A stretch of DNA of 64,000 nt, taken from Prevotella sp. oral taxon 299 str. F0039. Lineage in GTDB: Bacteria; Bacteroidota; Bacteroidia; Bacteroidales; Bacteroidaceae. The notes under the pieces are model-generated. The model did not search any database, was not told where the DNA came from, and saw only the letters and a list, made by a program, of their open reading frames with translations. The stretch lies in the NCBI RefSeq assembly GCF_000163055.2, contig NC_022111.1, forward strand, positions 868,001 through 932,000, written 5' to 3'. Below are positions 1 to 8,352 of the stretch, in pieces. The translations under genes were made by a program, and so were the position numbers. Positions within the stretch are counted from its first letter, which is position 1. Each line of letters opens with the position of its first letter.

Positions 1-2861
1 TGAGCAATACTCATTCGCTCTTCAAGATCATGATCAATATATTCTTCTTTCGCTTCTGGATAATGCGCTAAATGGACAGAGTCGAACGCTTCACGATGTG
101 TTGCAGACATTAAGTCGCAATATAATCTATCTGCAAAGAACGGCGCAAATGGTGCTAATAGTTTCGAAATAGTTTCCAAACAAGTATAAAGTGTTTGATA
201 AGCACTTAATTTATCAGTACTCATTTCTTTACCCCAGAAACGTTTTCTGTTCAATCTTACATACCAGTTTGATAAATCATCATTTACAAAAGCATCTATC
301 AAACGACCAGCCTTAGTAGGACTATATTCTGAAAGTTCCTTATCTACATTGCGAATCAATGTATGTAAGCAAGATAAGATCCATCTATCAATCTCGGGGC
401 GGTCATTTAATGGAACCTCTTTCTCTGCAAATGAGAATCCATCAACATTAGCATAAAGAGCAAAGAATGAATAAGTGTTATATAAAGTTCCGAAGAATTT
501 ACGACGAACTTCATCAACCCCTTCTTTATCGAACTTAAGATTATCCCATGGTTCACTATTGGTCATCATGTAGAAACGTACAGAATCTGCTCCATACTTC
601 TCTATCATATCAAATGGATTCACCACATTACCAACGTGTTTACTCATCTTATTGCCTTTAGAGTCAAGCACAAGACCAGTTGAAATAACATTCTTAAAAG
701 CAACACTATCGAATATCATTGTTGCAATTGCATGTAGAGTGAAGAACCAACCACGTGTTTGATCTACACCTTCGTTGATAAAGTCTGCAGGGAAAGCAAG
801 ACCTTTATCTATCATATCTTTATTTTCAAAAGGATAATGCACCTGTGCATAAGGCATAGCACCTGAATCAAACCAAACATCTACAAGGTCGGTTTCACGA
901 GTCATTGCCTTTCCTTTGCTACTAACAAGAACAATATTATCAACATAAGGACGATGAAGATCTACTTTATCATAATTCTCTTTTGAGTAATCTCCAGGAA
1001 TAAAACCATTATCTTTCAATGGGTTTGAAGACATAAAGCCTACTTTTACTGCCTCTTCGACCTCATTATACAGTTCTTCTAACGAGCCAATGCACTTTTC
1101 TTCACCATCTTCATCTTTCCAAATTGGTAGTGGTGTACCCCAGAAACGAGAACGAGACAAGTTCCAGTCGTTTAGATTTTCAAGCCAATTACCAAATCTT
1201 CCTGTACCAGTTGATTCGGGTTGCCAGTTAATGGTTTTATTCAATTCAAACATTCTGGCTTTCTTTGCAGTACTCTTTATAAACCAACTATCCAATGGGT
1301 AATAAAGAACTGGCTTGTCTGTACGCCAACAATGAGGATAGTTGTGTACATGCTTCTCGATCTTGAACGCAGTTCCTTCTGACTTCATTTCAAGAGCAAT
1401 AATCAAGTTGAGGTCTTCTGCAGCATTTGCAGCTTTCTCATCATATCCGTTTACATTAAATTCTGGAGCATAAGCGTTCTTCACATAATCGCCAGCATGA
1501 TGTTGATAAGCCTCAACATCAATGCATTTAGAAATGAAGTTATCATCTAGTTCATCTACAGTATAATATTTACCTTGTAGATCAACCATAGGACGTGTCT
1601 CGCCTTTCTTATTGATTAAGATAATAGGGGGAATTCCTGCATCATTTGCAACCTTAGCATCATCAGCACCAAAAGTATTCGCTATGTGCACAATACCAGC
1701 ACCATCTTCAGTTGTTACATAGTCTCCAGGAATAACACGGAATGCTTCTTGAGACATTTCAACAAAGCGTTCTTTTCCGTTTTCTGATGTAAATATATTT
1801 TCAGGATGTGCTTCTGCAAAACGAGTAATAAACTCTACAGCATTATTATCTAGCTTTGCACTTGGTTTTACCCATGGCATTAGTTGGTGATAATGTATTC
1901 CAACAAGCTCACTACCCTTATAACTACCAATTACTTTATAAGGAATCACGTTGTCGCCTTGCTTATATTCATTTAGAGGAAGATCTTTTCCCTCCCCACT
2001 TAAATAAGCATTTAAACGAGATTCTGCTAATATAAGAGTAACGGGTTGCGCATTATATGGATTGTATGTTTGAACTGCTACATAGTCAATATTTGGTCCA
2101 ACACACAAAGCTGTATTAGAAGGAAGAGTCCAAGGTGTTGTTGTCCATGCCATAAAATATGAAGTTCCCCACTCTGTCCATTCAGTCTTTGGTTCTGCGA
2201 CCTTAAATAATGCAGTTACAACAGTATCTTTTACATCTTTATAACACCCAGGTTGATTCAACTCATGACTAGACAATCCTGTTCCAGCACCAGGTGAATA
2301 AGGCTGAATAGTATAACCTTTATATAAATATCCCTTTGTATAGAATTGCTTTAAAAGCCACCAAAGAGTTTCAATATACTTATTTTCGTATGTTATATAA
2401 GGATGTTCTAGGTCTACGAAATAACCCATCTTCTCTGTCAACTCACGCCACTCTTCTGTAAACTTCATTACATTCTCACGGCATTTGTGATTATACTCTT
2501 CTACAGAGATATATTTAGCAGATGCTTTATTATCGATATCTTTCTTTGTAATACCTAGCTCTTTCTCAACACCTAACTCAACAGGAAGCCCATGTGTATC
2601 CCAACCTGCCTTACGATGAACTTGAAAACCTTTCATCGTTTTATAGCGGTTAAAAGTATCTTTAATTGCTCTTGCTAGAACATGGTGTATGCCAGGATGA
2701 CCATTTGCAGAGGGTGGACCTTCAAAGAAGACAAATTCTGGACAACCTTCACGCTCTTCTATTGAGCGATGGAAGATGTCTTTAGACTGCCATGCAGCCA
2801 ATATTTCATTATTGGTCTTTGTTAAATCCAGACCAGAATATTCTGCAAATATCTTACTCAT
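1..2861 (-). CDS. ileS: Isoleucyl-tRNA synthetase (partial, 3' end outside window)
   Basis: Charges tRNA-Ile with isoleucine in the cytoplasm. About 953 codons are visible from the ATG at 2861 (MSKIFAEYSGLDLTK); the C-terminal tRNA-binding end lies beyond position 1. Class I Rossmann and CP1 editing regions are readable, for example the WTTTPWTLPSNTA editing-domain segment. The first signature is abnormal: after EGPPSANG comes HPGIHH, so aligned to the usual HIGH the residues at 57-60 read GIHH. The second signature, KMSKH at 738-742, replaces KMSKS. The size and these motifs suggest the eukaryote-like type 2 IleRS, which in other bacteria is naturally tolerant of mupirocin. A promoter with both boxes lies 38-69 bp upstream, supporting this start. 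Identity is certain; the type assignment is inferred because the C-terminus is missing. Confidence 0.97.
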   Translation of the reverse strand, partial: MSKIFAEYSGLDLTKTNNEILAAWQSKDIFHRSIEEREGCPEFVFFEGPPSANGHPGIHHVLARAIKDTFNRYKTMKGFQVHRKAGWDTHGLPVELGVEKELGITKKDIDNKASAKYISVEEYNHKCRENVMKFTEEWRELTEKMGYFVDLEHPYITYENKYIETLWWLLKQFYTKGYLYKGYTIQPYSPGAGTGLSSHELNQPGCYKDVKDTVVTALFKVAEPKTEWTEWGTSYFMAWTTTPWTLPSNTALCVGPNIDYVAVQTYNPYNAQPVTLILAESRLNAYLSGEGKDLPLNEYKQGDNVIPYKVIGSYKGSELVGIHYHQLMPWVKPSAKLDNNAVEFITRFAEAHPENIFTSENGKERFVEMSQEAFRVIPGDYVTTEDGAGIVHIANTFGADDAKVANDAGIPPIILINKKGETRPMVDLQGKYYTVDELDDNFISKCIDVEAYQHHAGDYVKNAYAPEFNVNGYDEKAANAAEDLNLIIALEMKSEGTAFKIEKHVHNYPHCWRTDKPVLYYPLDSWFIKSTAKKARMFELNKTINWQPESTGTGRFGNWLENLNDWNLSRSRFWGTPLPIWKDEDGEEKCIGSLEELYNEVEEAVKVGFMSSNPLKDNGFIPGDYSKENYDKVDLHRPYVDNIVLVSSKGKAMTRETDLVDVWFDSGAMPYAQVHYPFENKDMIDKGLAFPADFINEGVDQTRGWFFTLHAIATMIFDSVAFKNVISTGLVLDSKGNKMSKHVGNVVNPFDMIEKYGADSVRFYMMTNSEPWDNLKFDKEGVDEVRRKFFGTLYNTYSFFALYANVDGFSFAEKEVPLNDRPEIDRWILSCLHTLIRNVDKELSEYSPTKAGRLIDAFVNDDLSNWYVRLNRKRFWGKEMSTDKLSAYQTLYTCLETISKLLAPFAPFFADRLYCDLMSATHREAFDSVHLAHYPEAKEEYIDHDLEERMSIA

Positions 2862-2898
2862 ATACTTAATATTGTTTTATCGTTAAATTACTAGATGA

Positions 2899-2930
2899 CA
2901 AAGGTAACAAAAAAATATATTAACAACAAA
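2899..2930 (-). promoter_or_regulatory. Bacteroidetes-type promoter of ileS
   Basis: Read on the minus strand: TTTG at 2930-2927, a 20-bp spacer, then TACCTTTG at 2906-2899, matching the Bacteroidetes consensus TTTG / TAnnTTTG. It lies 38 bp before the ileS ATG. Confidence 0.65.
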
Positions 2931-3141
2931 TTTTTAAAAGTCTAGTTACATTTTCTTTAAGCCTACAGGTTAAGTCTCATATGGGATTTTATAATCATAA
3001 AAGATCTGCAAATTTTATATGTAAAAAATGAAAGGATACAGATTGACAACAGATTTAGAGAGACTATCTCCTGAATAATAGAGGTTAAACTTCTTTTTAA
3101 AGAGGGACTAAATATAATATGATAGATTATCTTGATTAAGC

Positions 3142-3181
3142 TAAATCATCAATAAAACAAGTAGTCTTAATTGATGATTTA
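3142..3181 (-). terminator. Inverted repeat after nadE, probable terminator
   Basis: Perfect 12-bp arms (TAAATCATCAAT at 3142-3153, its complement at 3170-3181) with a 16-nt loop, 8 bp downstream of the nadE stop. There is no clear U-tract on the minus strand, so termination is plausible but not assured. Confidence 0.4.
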
Positions 3182-3189
3182 TAATTTAT

Positions 3190-5151
3190 CTATATAATTA
3201 CTTCTAATCTCTCTAACCATAAATTCATAGAAGCATCACTAGGCATACGCCAATCGCCTCTTGGACTTAAACTAACGCTACCCACTTTCGGTCCATCGGG
3301 CAAACAAGAGCGTTTGAATTGTTGCGAGAAAAAACGGCGAATAAATACCTTTAGCCACGCCTTAATTGTGGAATGAGAGTATGATTTTTCTGCATTTCTA
3401 TTTTCTCCAAAGGCATTACATGCTAAATAATATATCTTTTCAGGTGTGAAACCATGACGAAGGAAATGATAAAGAAAGAAGTCGTGTAGCTCATAAGGGC
3501 CCACTAAATCTTCTGTTTTCTGCTTGATTTCACCTAATTCGTTAGCGGGAATCAACTCTGGACTAATTGGAGTTTGTACAATATCTAGCAAGACATCTTT
3601 TATATTCTCCATTTGTGGCAGTGTTGCAACATACTGAACCAAGTGTAAGATCAAAGTTTTAGGCACACTTGCATTCACTCCATACATACTCATATGGTCA
3701 CCATTATAAGTTGCCCATCCCAAAGCTAATTCGCTTAAATCACCAGTTCCCACAACAATAGCATTAAGCTTATTGCTTAAATCCATTAATATTTGTGTTC
3801 TTTCTCGTGCTTGTGAATTTTCATAAGTAGCATCATGATTGTTTATATCGTGTTGAATATCCTCAAAATGCTGTAGAACACTTTTTGAAATATTAATTTC
3901 TTTACTCGTAATTCCTAACTTATTCATCAACTCGAGTGCATTGTTATAGGTTCGATCGGTTGTTCCAAAGCCAGGCATTGTTACACCAATAATACCTTTT
4001 CTATCTAAGTTGAGTTTATCAAAAGCCAAGACACATACCAGAAGAGCAAGCGTAGAATCGAGTCCTCCACTAATTCCGATAACTACATTCTTGCCGTTTA
4101 TGTGTTTTAAACGTTTCACTAAGCCAAGAGCCTGTATGTTTAATATGTCATCAAGACTTTGGTCTCTACCCTCACCTGTAGGTATAAAAGGATGTGGATC
4201 AATTGCTCTTTCTAGTTCAAAGATATTGGTATCTCGTGCAAAGCAAGAAATAACATCAATCTGTTCGATACCCAATTCTGATGAACGTTGAGCATTGATA
4301 TAAGTGGTATTATCTCTTCTCTCATTTCGAAGTATCTCAACATCAATTTGAGCAGTAACCAATTGATTTTCAAGAGAAAATCGTTTTCCAGAAGCTATCA
4401 ATCTTCCATTTTCGTATATCAATATATTTCCACCAAAAACAAGGTCCTGAGTGCTTTCTCCAAAACCACTTCCACTATATATATAGCCACAAATAGTGCG
4501 AGCACTTTGTTGAGAAAGCAAGCTTTTTAAATAGTTATGCTTTCCAATAAGCTCATCACTAGCAGATAAATTGAATATTATATCAGCTCCACTCAATGTT
4601 AATCGGTTGCTAGGAGGAATGGGTGCCCATACATCTTCGCATATTTCTATCGCAAAAAGAACTCCACTTGCAGTGCGAAAAAGCTCTGGTTTTGCCGAGA
4701 TTAAAAGCTTTTGGTCGGCAATTACAACCTCTGTTGGACGTAAGTCTTGTGAAGATGCAAACCAACGTTTTTCATAAAACTCACCATAGTTTGGCAAATA
4801 AGTTTTAGGAATCACTCCAAGTATCTTGCCTTTTTGCAATACAACAGCCACATTGAGCAATAAATCGCCTACCTTAAGTGGTAGACCTACAATGGAGATA
4901 AGATCAAACTGCTTTGTTTGGTCTATATAATAACAAAGCGCTTGCTCTGCTCCATTGATTAAAGCTGTTTGTCTAAATAAATCTTGACATGTGTAACCCG
5001 TGATTGAAAGCTCTGGAAAAGCAATAATCTCAACGTGCTCTTTTTCTGCCTGTTCAGCTAGTTTTAATATCTCATTGATATTATATTTGCAGTTAGCAAC
5101 TTCTAAAGTAGGAGTTGTTGAGGCAACTTTTATAAATCCAAAATTATTCAT
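3190..5151 (-). CDS. nadE: Glutamine-dependent NAD+ synthetase
   Basis: Last step of NAD synthesis: amidates deamido-NAD using ammonia released from glutamine. 653 residues, normal for the two-domain form. The N-terminal nitrilase-like glutaminase has the Glu-Lys-Cys triad, E47 in FPELSITGY, K116 in PKTYLPNY and C171 in IEICEDVW. The C-terminal synthetase has the PP-loop SGGLDS at 361-366. Its start overlaps the stop of the upstream DUF2027/Smr gene by one base (TAATG), so the two are probably translationally coupled. It is the last gene of the long minus-strand run that starts at moxR. Identity is secure from motifs and length. Confidence 0.97.
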   Translation of the reverse strand: MNNFGFIKVASTTPTLEVANCKYNINEILKLAEQAEKEHVEIIAFPELSITGYTCQDLFRQTALINGAEQALCYYIDQTKQFDLISIVGLPLKVGDLLLNVAVVLQKGKILGVIPKTYLPNYGEFYEKRWFASSQDLRPTEVVIADQKLLISAKPELFRTASGVLFAIEICEDVWAPIPPSNRLTLSGADIIFNLSASDELIGKHNYLKSLLSQQSARTICGYIYSGSGFGESTQDLVFGGNILIYENGRLIASGKRFSLENQLVTAQIDVEILRNERRDNTTYINAQRSSELGIEQIDVISCFARDTNIFELERAIDPHPFIPTGEGRDQSLDDILNIQALGLVKRLKHINGKNVVIGISGGLDSTLALLVCVLAFDKLNLDRKGIIGVTMPGFGTTDRTYNNALELMNKLGITSKEINISKSVLQHFEDIQHDINNHDATYENSQARERTQILMDLSNKLNAIVVGTGDLSELALGWATYNGDHMSMYGVNASVPKTLILHLVQYVATLPQMENIKDVLLDIVQTPISPELIPANELGEIKQKTEDLVGPYELHDFFLYHFLRHGFTPEKIYYLACNAFGENRNAEKSYSHSTIKAWLKVFIRRFFSQQFKRSCLPDGPKVGSVSLSPRGDWRMPSDASMNLWLERLEVII

Positions 5152-6341
5152 TACTTAATTATTACTTGCGTTGCACCATATCCATACTCCTGAAATGATG
5201 CGTCTTGAACATCATTTTGTTTATATTTATAGCGTAGTTCATTGATAATAGCATTGCGTAGAATGCCTTCACCTTTTCCATGAATGAATATTATCTGCTG
5301 TCCTTTTTTACGACGATATTCTTTTAGTTTGTCACGGAAAACATTGAGTTGATAGTTCAAAATATCAGTACTTCCCATTCCTGTAGTTGTTTCGAGCAAA
5401 GCATCAGCGTGCAAATCAACCACAACAATGTCATTACCTTCAATATCAGTTTTTATCTTTTCAATACTGTTCGATTGCTCTTTTCCAACTTTACTTGTTG
5501 AGTCGTTAATAATAACATTGGTTTTATTGAATGATTCAGTATTTTTCTTAATCTCCTCTACAATGTTTTCTTGCTCAACTACAATAGTCTTAGGGCATAT
5601 ATCATCTTTTACTATTACATAAAGCAATGCATCTTGATCAAAGAAATCATTTTCTTTAAACGTATTCTTCTTAAAAAATTTCACTGCATCAATACGTATT
5701 CTACTATCAATAGTTGGCTTAATTAAAAAGCTTTTGCCCTCTTTATAAGCGAATAATTGTACTGCAACGTGGGTATAATCATTTAAATGCTCTTTGGATA
5801 TCTCCTCAATAAATATCTTAGTATTAGCTTCTACAACACCAACAGAGCGTAAAACCCAGCTTTCTTCTTGTGCTACAAGATAAGAGTAATTGATGTTATA
5901 GTTTGAATCATTTACCAAATGGCATTTAAAAGTGGTATTATTATTAAAGTCTTCTTCTAGTGGAAGGAAGGCTAAATAAGCAGAAATTTTGTTTCCCCCC
6001 TTTCTTTCTTCAATGCGTTCTTTAAAGGTTATCTCTCTATCTGCAGGGTCGTAATCAACAGAAGAATCATCAAATATCTCTTCATCTTCGTGCTGCGACA
6101 ACATTGATTTGATTGAACGATTATTCAATTCATCTGTTGTTTCTCCCTTATTTGTACTTGTTGCACCTATAACCTTTGCAGTACTATAATCGTCGCTCTG
6201 TACTATTGCAATATCATTTAATTGCATTGGTATTTCAAATCCGTCTTCATCTTCAACCAATACAATATTATTTTTCTTAAAAGCAACGATCTTTCCTCCT
6301 CCAATTTCGTTAAGGAATCTTACTTTATCACCTATTTTCAT
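5151..6341 (-). CDS. DUF2027 and Smr domain protein
   Basis: 396 residues. The N-terminus (MKIGDKVRFLNEIGGGKIV) is a short SH3-like barrel as in MutS2-related and DUF2027 proteins. The middle (about 120-250) is a DUF2027-type domain. The C-terminal 85 residues are an Smr domain, with VVDLHADAL and IFIHGKGEGILRNAI corresponding to the LDLHG and HGxG motifs. Smr domains are nucleases or nucleic-acid binding modules in MutS2 and ribosome-rescue proteins; this architecture without MutS is typical of Bacteroidetes and its role is not established. It lies 23 bp after queA and is coupled to nadE. Domain calls are from pattern; function is unknown. Confidence 0.8.
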   Translation of the reverse strand: MKIGDKVRFLNEIGGGKIVAFKKNNIVLVEDEDGFEIPMQLNDIAIVQSDDYSTAKVIGATSTNKGETTDELNNRSIKSMLSQHEDEEIFDDSSVDYDPADREITFKERIEERKGGNKISAYLAFLPLEEDFNNNTTFKCHLVNDSNYNINYSYLVAQEESWVLRSVGVVEANTKIFIEEISKEHLNDYTHVAVQLFAYKEGKSFLIKPTIDSRIRIDAVKFFKKNTFKENDFFDQDALLYVIVKDDICPKTIVVEQENIVEEIKKNTESFNKTNVIINDSTSKVGKEQSNSIEKIKTDIEGNDIVVVDLHADALLETTTGMGSTDILNYQLNVFRDKLKEYRRKKGQQIIFIHGKGEGILRNAIINELRYKYKQNDVQDASFQEYGYGATQVIIK

Positions 6342-6364
6342 ATTTTACGTTTCCGTTTAATTAA

Positions 6365-7579
6365 TTATGGAATTAATAAAGAACTATCACCATAGCTCAA
6401 GAATCTAAAGTCATGTTCTAAAGCATAGTTATACACTTTGTGCCAATTATCACCAATAAATGCACTCACTAGCAATAGAAGAGTACTTTGAGGCTGATGA
6501 AAATTAGTTACAAGCATTTTTACAATCTTATATTCATAGCCTGGAGCTATCATGATTTGAGTACTAGAATGAAGTGTATCTAGATCATTTTCGTCTAGAT
6601 ATTTAATGATTGCATTTATAGCTTCAAGTGCAGTTACATTTGTAGTTTGTTCATAAGGCTCCCATTGTTTTACGGCCAATTCTTCGTCGATTAGGTGAGG
6701 ATTTTTATGAAGTTTCAGACCGATATAATAAAGGCTCTCGAGTGTTCGCACACTGGTTGTACCCACTGCAATGGCAGATGCGTTGAACTTACGAAGTGTT
6801 TCTAATGTCGATTTGCTTACACTTATATATTCTGTATGCATATCGTGCTCGCTAATCAACTCGCTTTTAACAGGTTTGAAAGTTCCTGCTCCAACGTGAA
6901 GAGTAAGTTCTTCACGAACAATTCCTTTTTTATCAATTTCAGAGAGTACATCTTTAGTAAAATGAAGTCCTGCAGTTGGAGCTGCAACAGAGCCTTTTAT
7001 CTTAGAATATACCGTTTGATATGTAGTTTTATCGCTTTCTTGTGTATCTCTATTTAAATAAGGTGGAATAGGTAATTCGCCAATTACATCAATTAATTCT
7101 GCAAAAGATAAAGAGGTATCGTCCCAACTTAAACACACTTTATGGCTTGCTCCGACTTGTTCTAAACGCTCTACTTTGATTGTAACTGAATGCCCGTTGA
7201 TCTCAATTTCTTTAGTTAAAACACCTTCTTTCCATTTCTTGAGATTACCAATCATACACACCCAAACACATTGTTCTTTTCTTTGGAACATCAATTCGTA
7301 ATCGAATGGTTCAGCAGGCTCAAGCAGGAAGATTTCTATATGTGCCCCACTCTGCTTTTGAAAATGCAATCGTGCTTGAATAACTTTTGTGTTATTAAAA
7401 ACCATTAGAGCTTTCTCTGGAAGAAAATTCACTATATTATAAAAGATGTCTTCTACAATATCACCTTTATTATATATAAGTATCTTAGAGTGATCACGTT
7501 CTGACTTTGGGAATTTTGCAATTCTTTCGTCGGGCAATTCATAGTTATAATCTTTTATTGATATCTCTTTTATATTCAT
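6365..7579 (-). CDS. queA: tRNA preQ1(34) S-adenosylmethionine ribosyltransferase-isomerase
   Basis: Transfers and rearranges the ribosyl group of SAM onto preQ1 in tRNA to make epoxyqueuosine. 404 residues, about 50 longer than E. coli QueA, in line with a longer Bacteroidetes form. The family hallmark VAAPTAGLHF is at 198-207, the N-terminal YELPDERIAKFP at 13-24, and a C-terminal FHQPQSTLLLLVSAF. It lies 30 bp downstream of the PAP2 gene and 23 bp upstream of the DUF2027/Smr gene, inside a same-strand run. No preQ1 riboswitch is visible in the short gap. Confidence 0.93.
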   Translation of the reverse strand: MNIKEISIKDYNYELPDERIAKFPKSERDHSKILIYNKGDIVEDIFYNIVNFLPEKALMVFNNTKVIQARLHFQKQSGAHIEIFLLEPAEPFDYELMFQRKEQCVWVCMIGNLKKWKEGVLTKEIEINGHSVTIKVERLEQVGASHKVCLSWDDTSLSFAELIDVIGELPIPPYLNRDTQESDKTTYQTVYSKIKGSVAAPTAGLHFTKDVLSEIDKKGIVREELTLHVGAGTFKPVKSELISEHDMHTEYISVSKSTLETLRKFNASAIAVGTTSVRTLESLYYIGLKLHKNPHLIDEELAVKQWEPYEQTTNVTALEAINAIIKYLDENDLDTLHSSTQIMIAPGYEYKIVKMLVTNFHQPQSTLLLLVSAFIGDNWHKVYNYALEHDFRFLSYGDSSLLIP

Positions 7580-7609
7580 TTTATCTTGTTCTTTATTCTT
7601 TTTATAATA

Positions 7610-8305
7610 TCATACAAAACACAAAACACCTCTAAATATTGTATAAAGAATGATTAAACACATAATAATTAAAACCATTTCAATATCTGATATGGCATAT
7701 CCTGTTGCGGTATATTGTGTCGAAAAGAATGATTTCTTTAATAATAACTTCTTACATATCTTATTATATAATATATAAACTGATGTTCCTATGCAACCAC
7801 CATATACCAAACCAATTAACACATCTGATGGGAAATGGACACCAAGATATAACCGTGTGTAACAATTAACAAATGACCAAAGAAGCATGAAGGCAGTGAA
7901 TAGTCTATTCTTTATCAATAATGAGAAGAATATTGTAATAGAAAAGGTATTCGCAGCATGTGCAGAAAAGAAACTAAAGCTATTCTCATAGGTCCCAGGA
8001 ACAATATCTAATAATTGTTTTAGCGAGGGATCATTTATTGGACGTAACCGTTCTGCAAATGGTTTCACTAGCAATTCGATTACTCCGCCATCTAATATAA
8101 GACATAAAGTAGCACCTAATACTATTAAACCAATTTGTGCCATGGTTTCATTATTCTTCACTACTAGATAGAAAAGAGTAACATAAAGAGGAATCCAGGT
8201 AAGCCCTGAAGTCCAAGCTTGCATCATTCCATCTAGAAATAATGAATTACTGCCATTAAAAAATAACAATATTGCTCGGTCTAGATTTATTAATGTATCA
8301 ATCAA
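7610..8305 (-). CDS. PAP2-family membrane phosphatase
   Basis: 231-residue polytopic membrane protein with the three PAP2 phosphatase motifs: K81-x6-R88-P89 (KPFAERLRP), SAHA at 114-117 in place of PSGH, and R151-x5-H157-x3-D161 (RLYLGVHFPSD). The catalytic histidines are kept. Members dephosphorylate lipid pyrophosphates such as undecaprenyl pyrophosphate or lipid A phosphates at the inner membrane; the substrate here cannot be told. It lies between batDE and queA with gaps of 47 and 30 bp, so it is probably co-transcribed. Confidence 0.85.
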   Translation of the reverse strand: MIDTLINLDRAILLFFNGSNSLFLDGMMQAWTSGLTWIPLYVTLFYLVVKNNETMAQIGLIVLGATLCLILDGGVIELLVKPFAERLRPINDPSLKQLLDIVPGTYENSFSFFSAHAANTFSITIFFSLLIKNRLFTAFMLLWSFVNCYTRLYLGVHFPSDVLIGLVYGGCIGTSVYILYNKICKKLLLKKSFFSTQYTATGYAISDIEMVLIIMCLIILYTIFRGVLCFV

Positions 8306-8352
8306 AATATTCTCCTTTTCTTTATTCTAAACAATAATTGCGACTCAAATAC

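Larger units (their letters stand above)
2862..3189. other. Intergenic region nadE-ileS
   Basis: 328 bp between two minus-strand genes. It holds the ileS promoter (2899-2930) and a 12-bp inverted repeat just after the nadE stop (3142-3181). I see no small gene or RNA in the rest. Confidence 0.6.
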
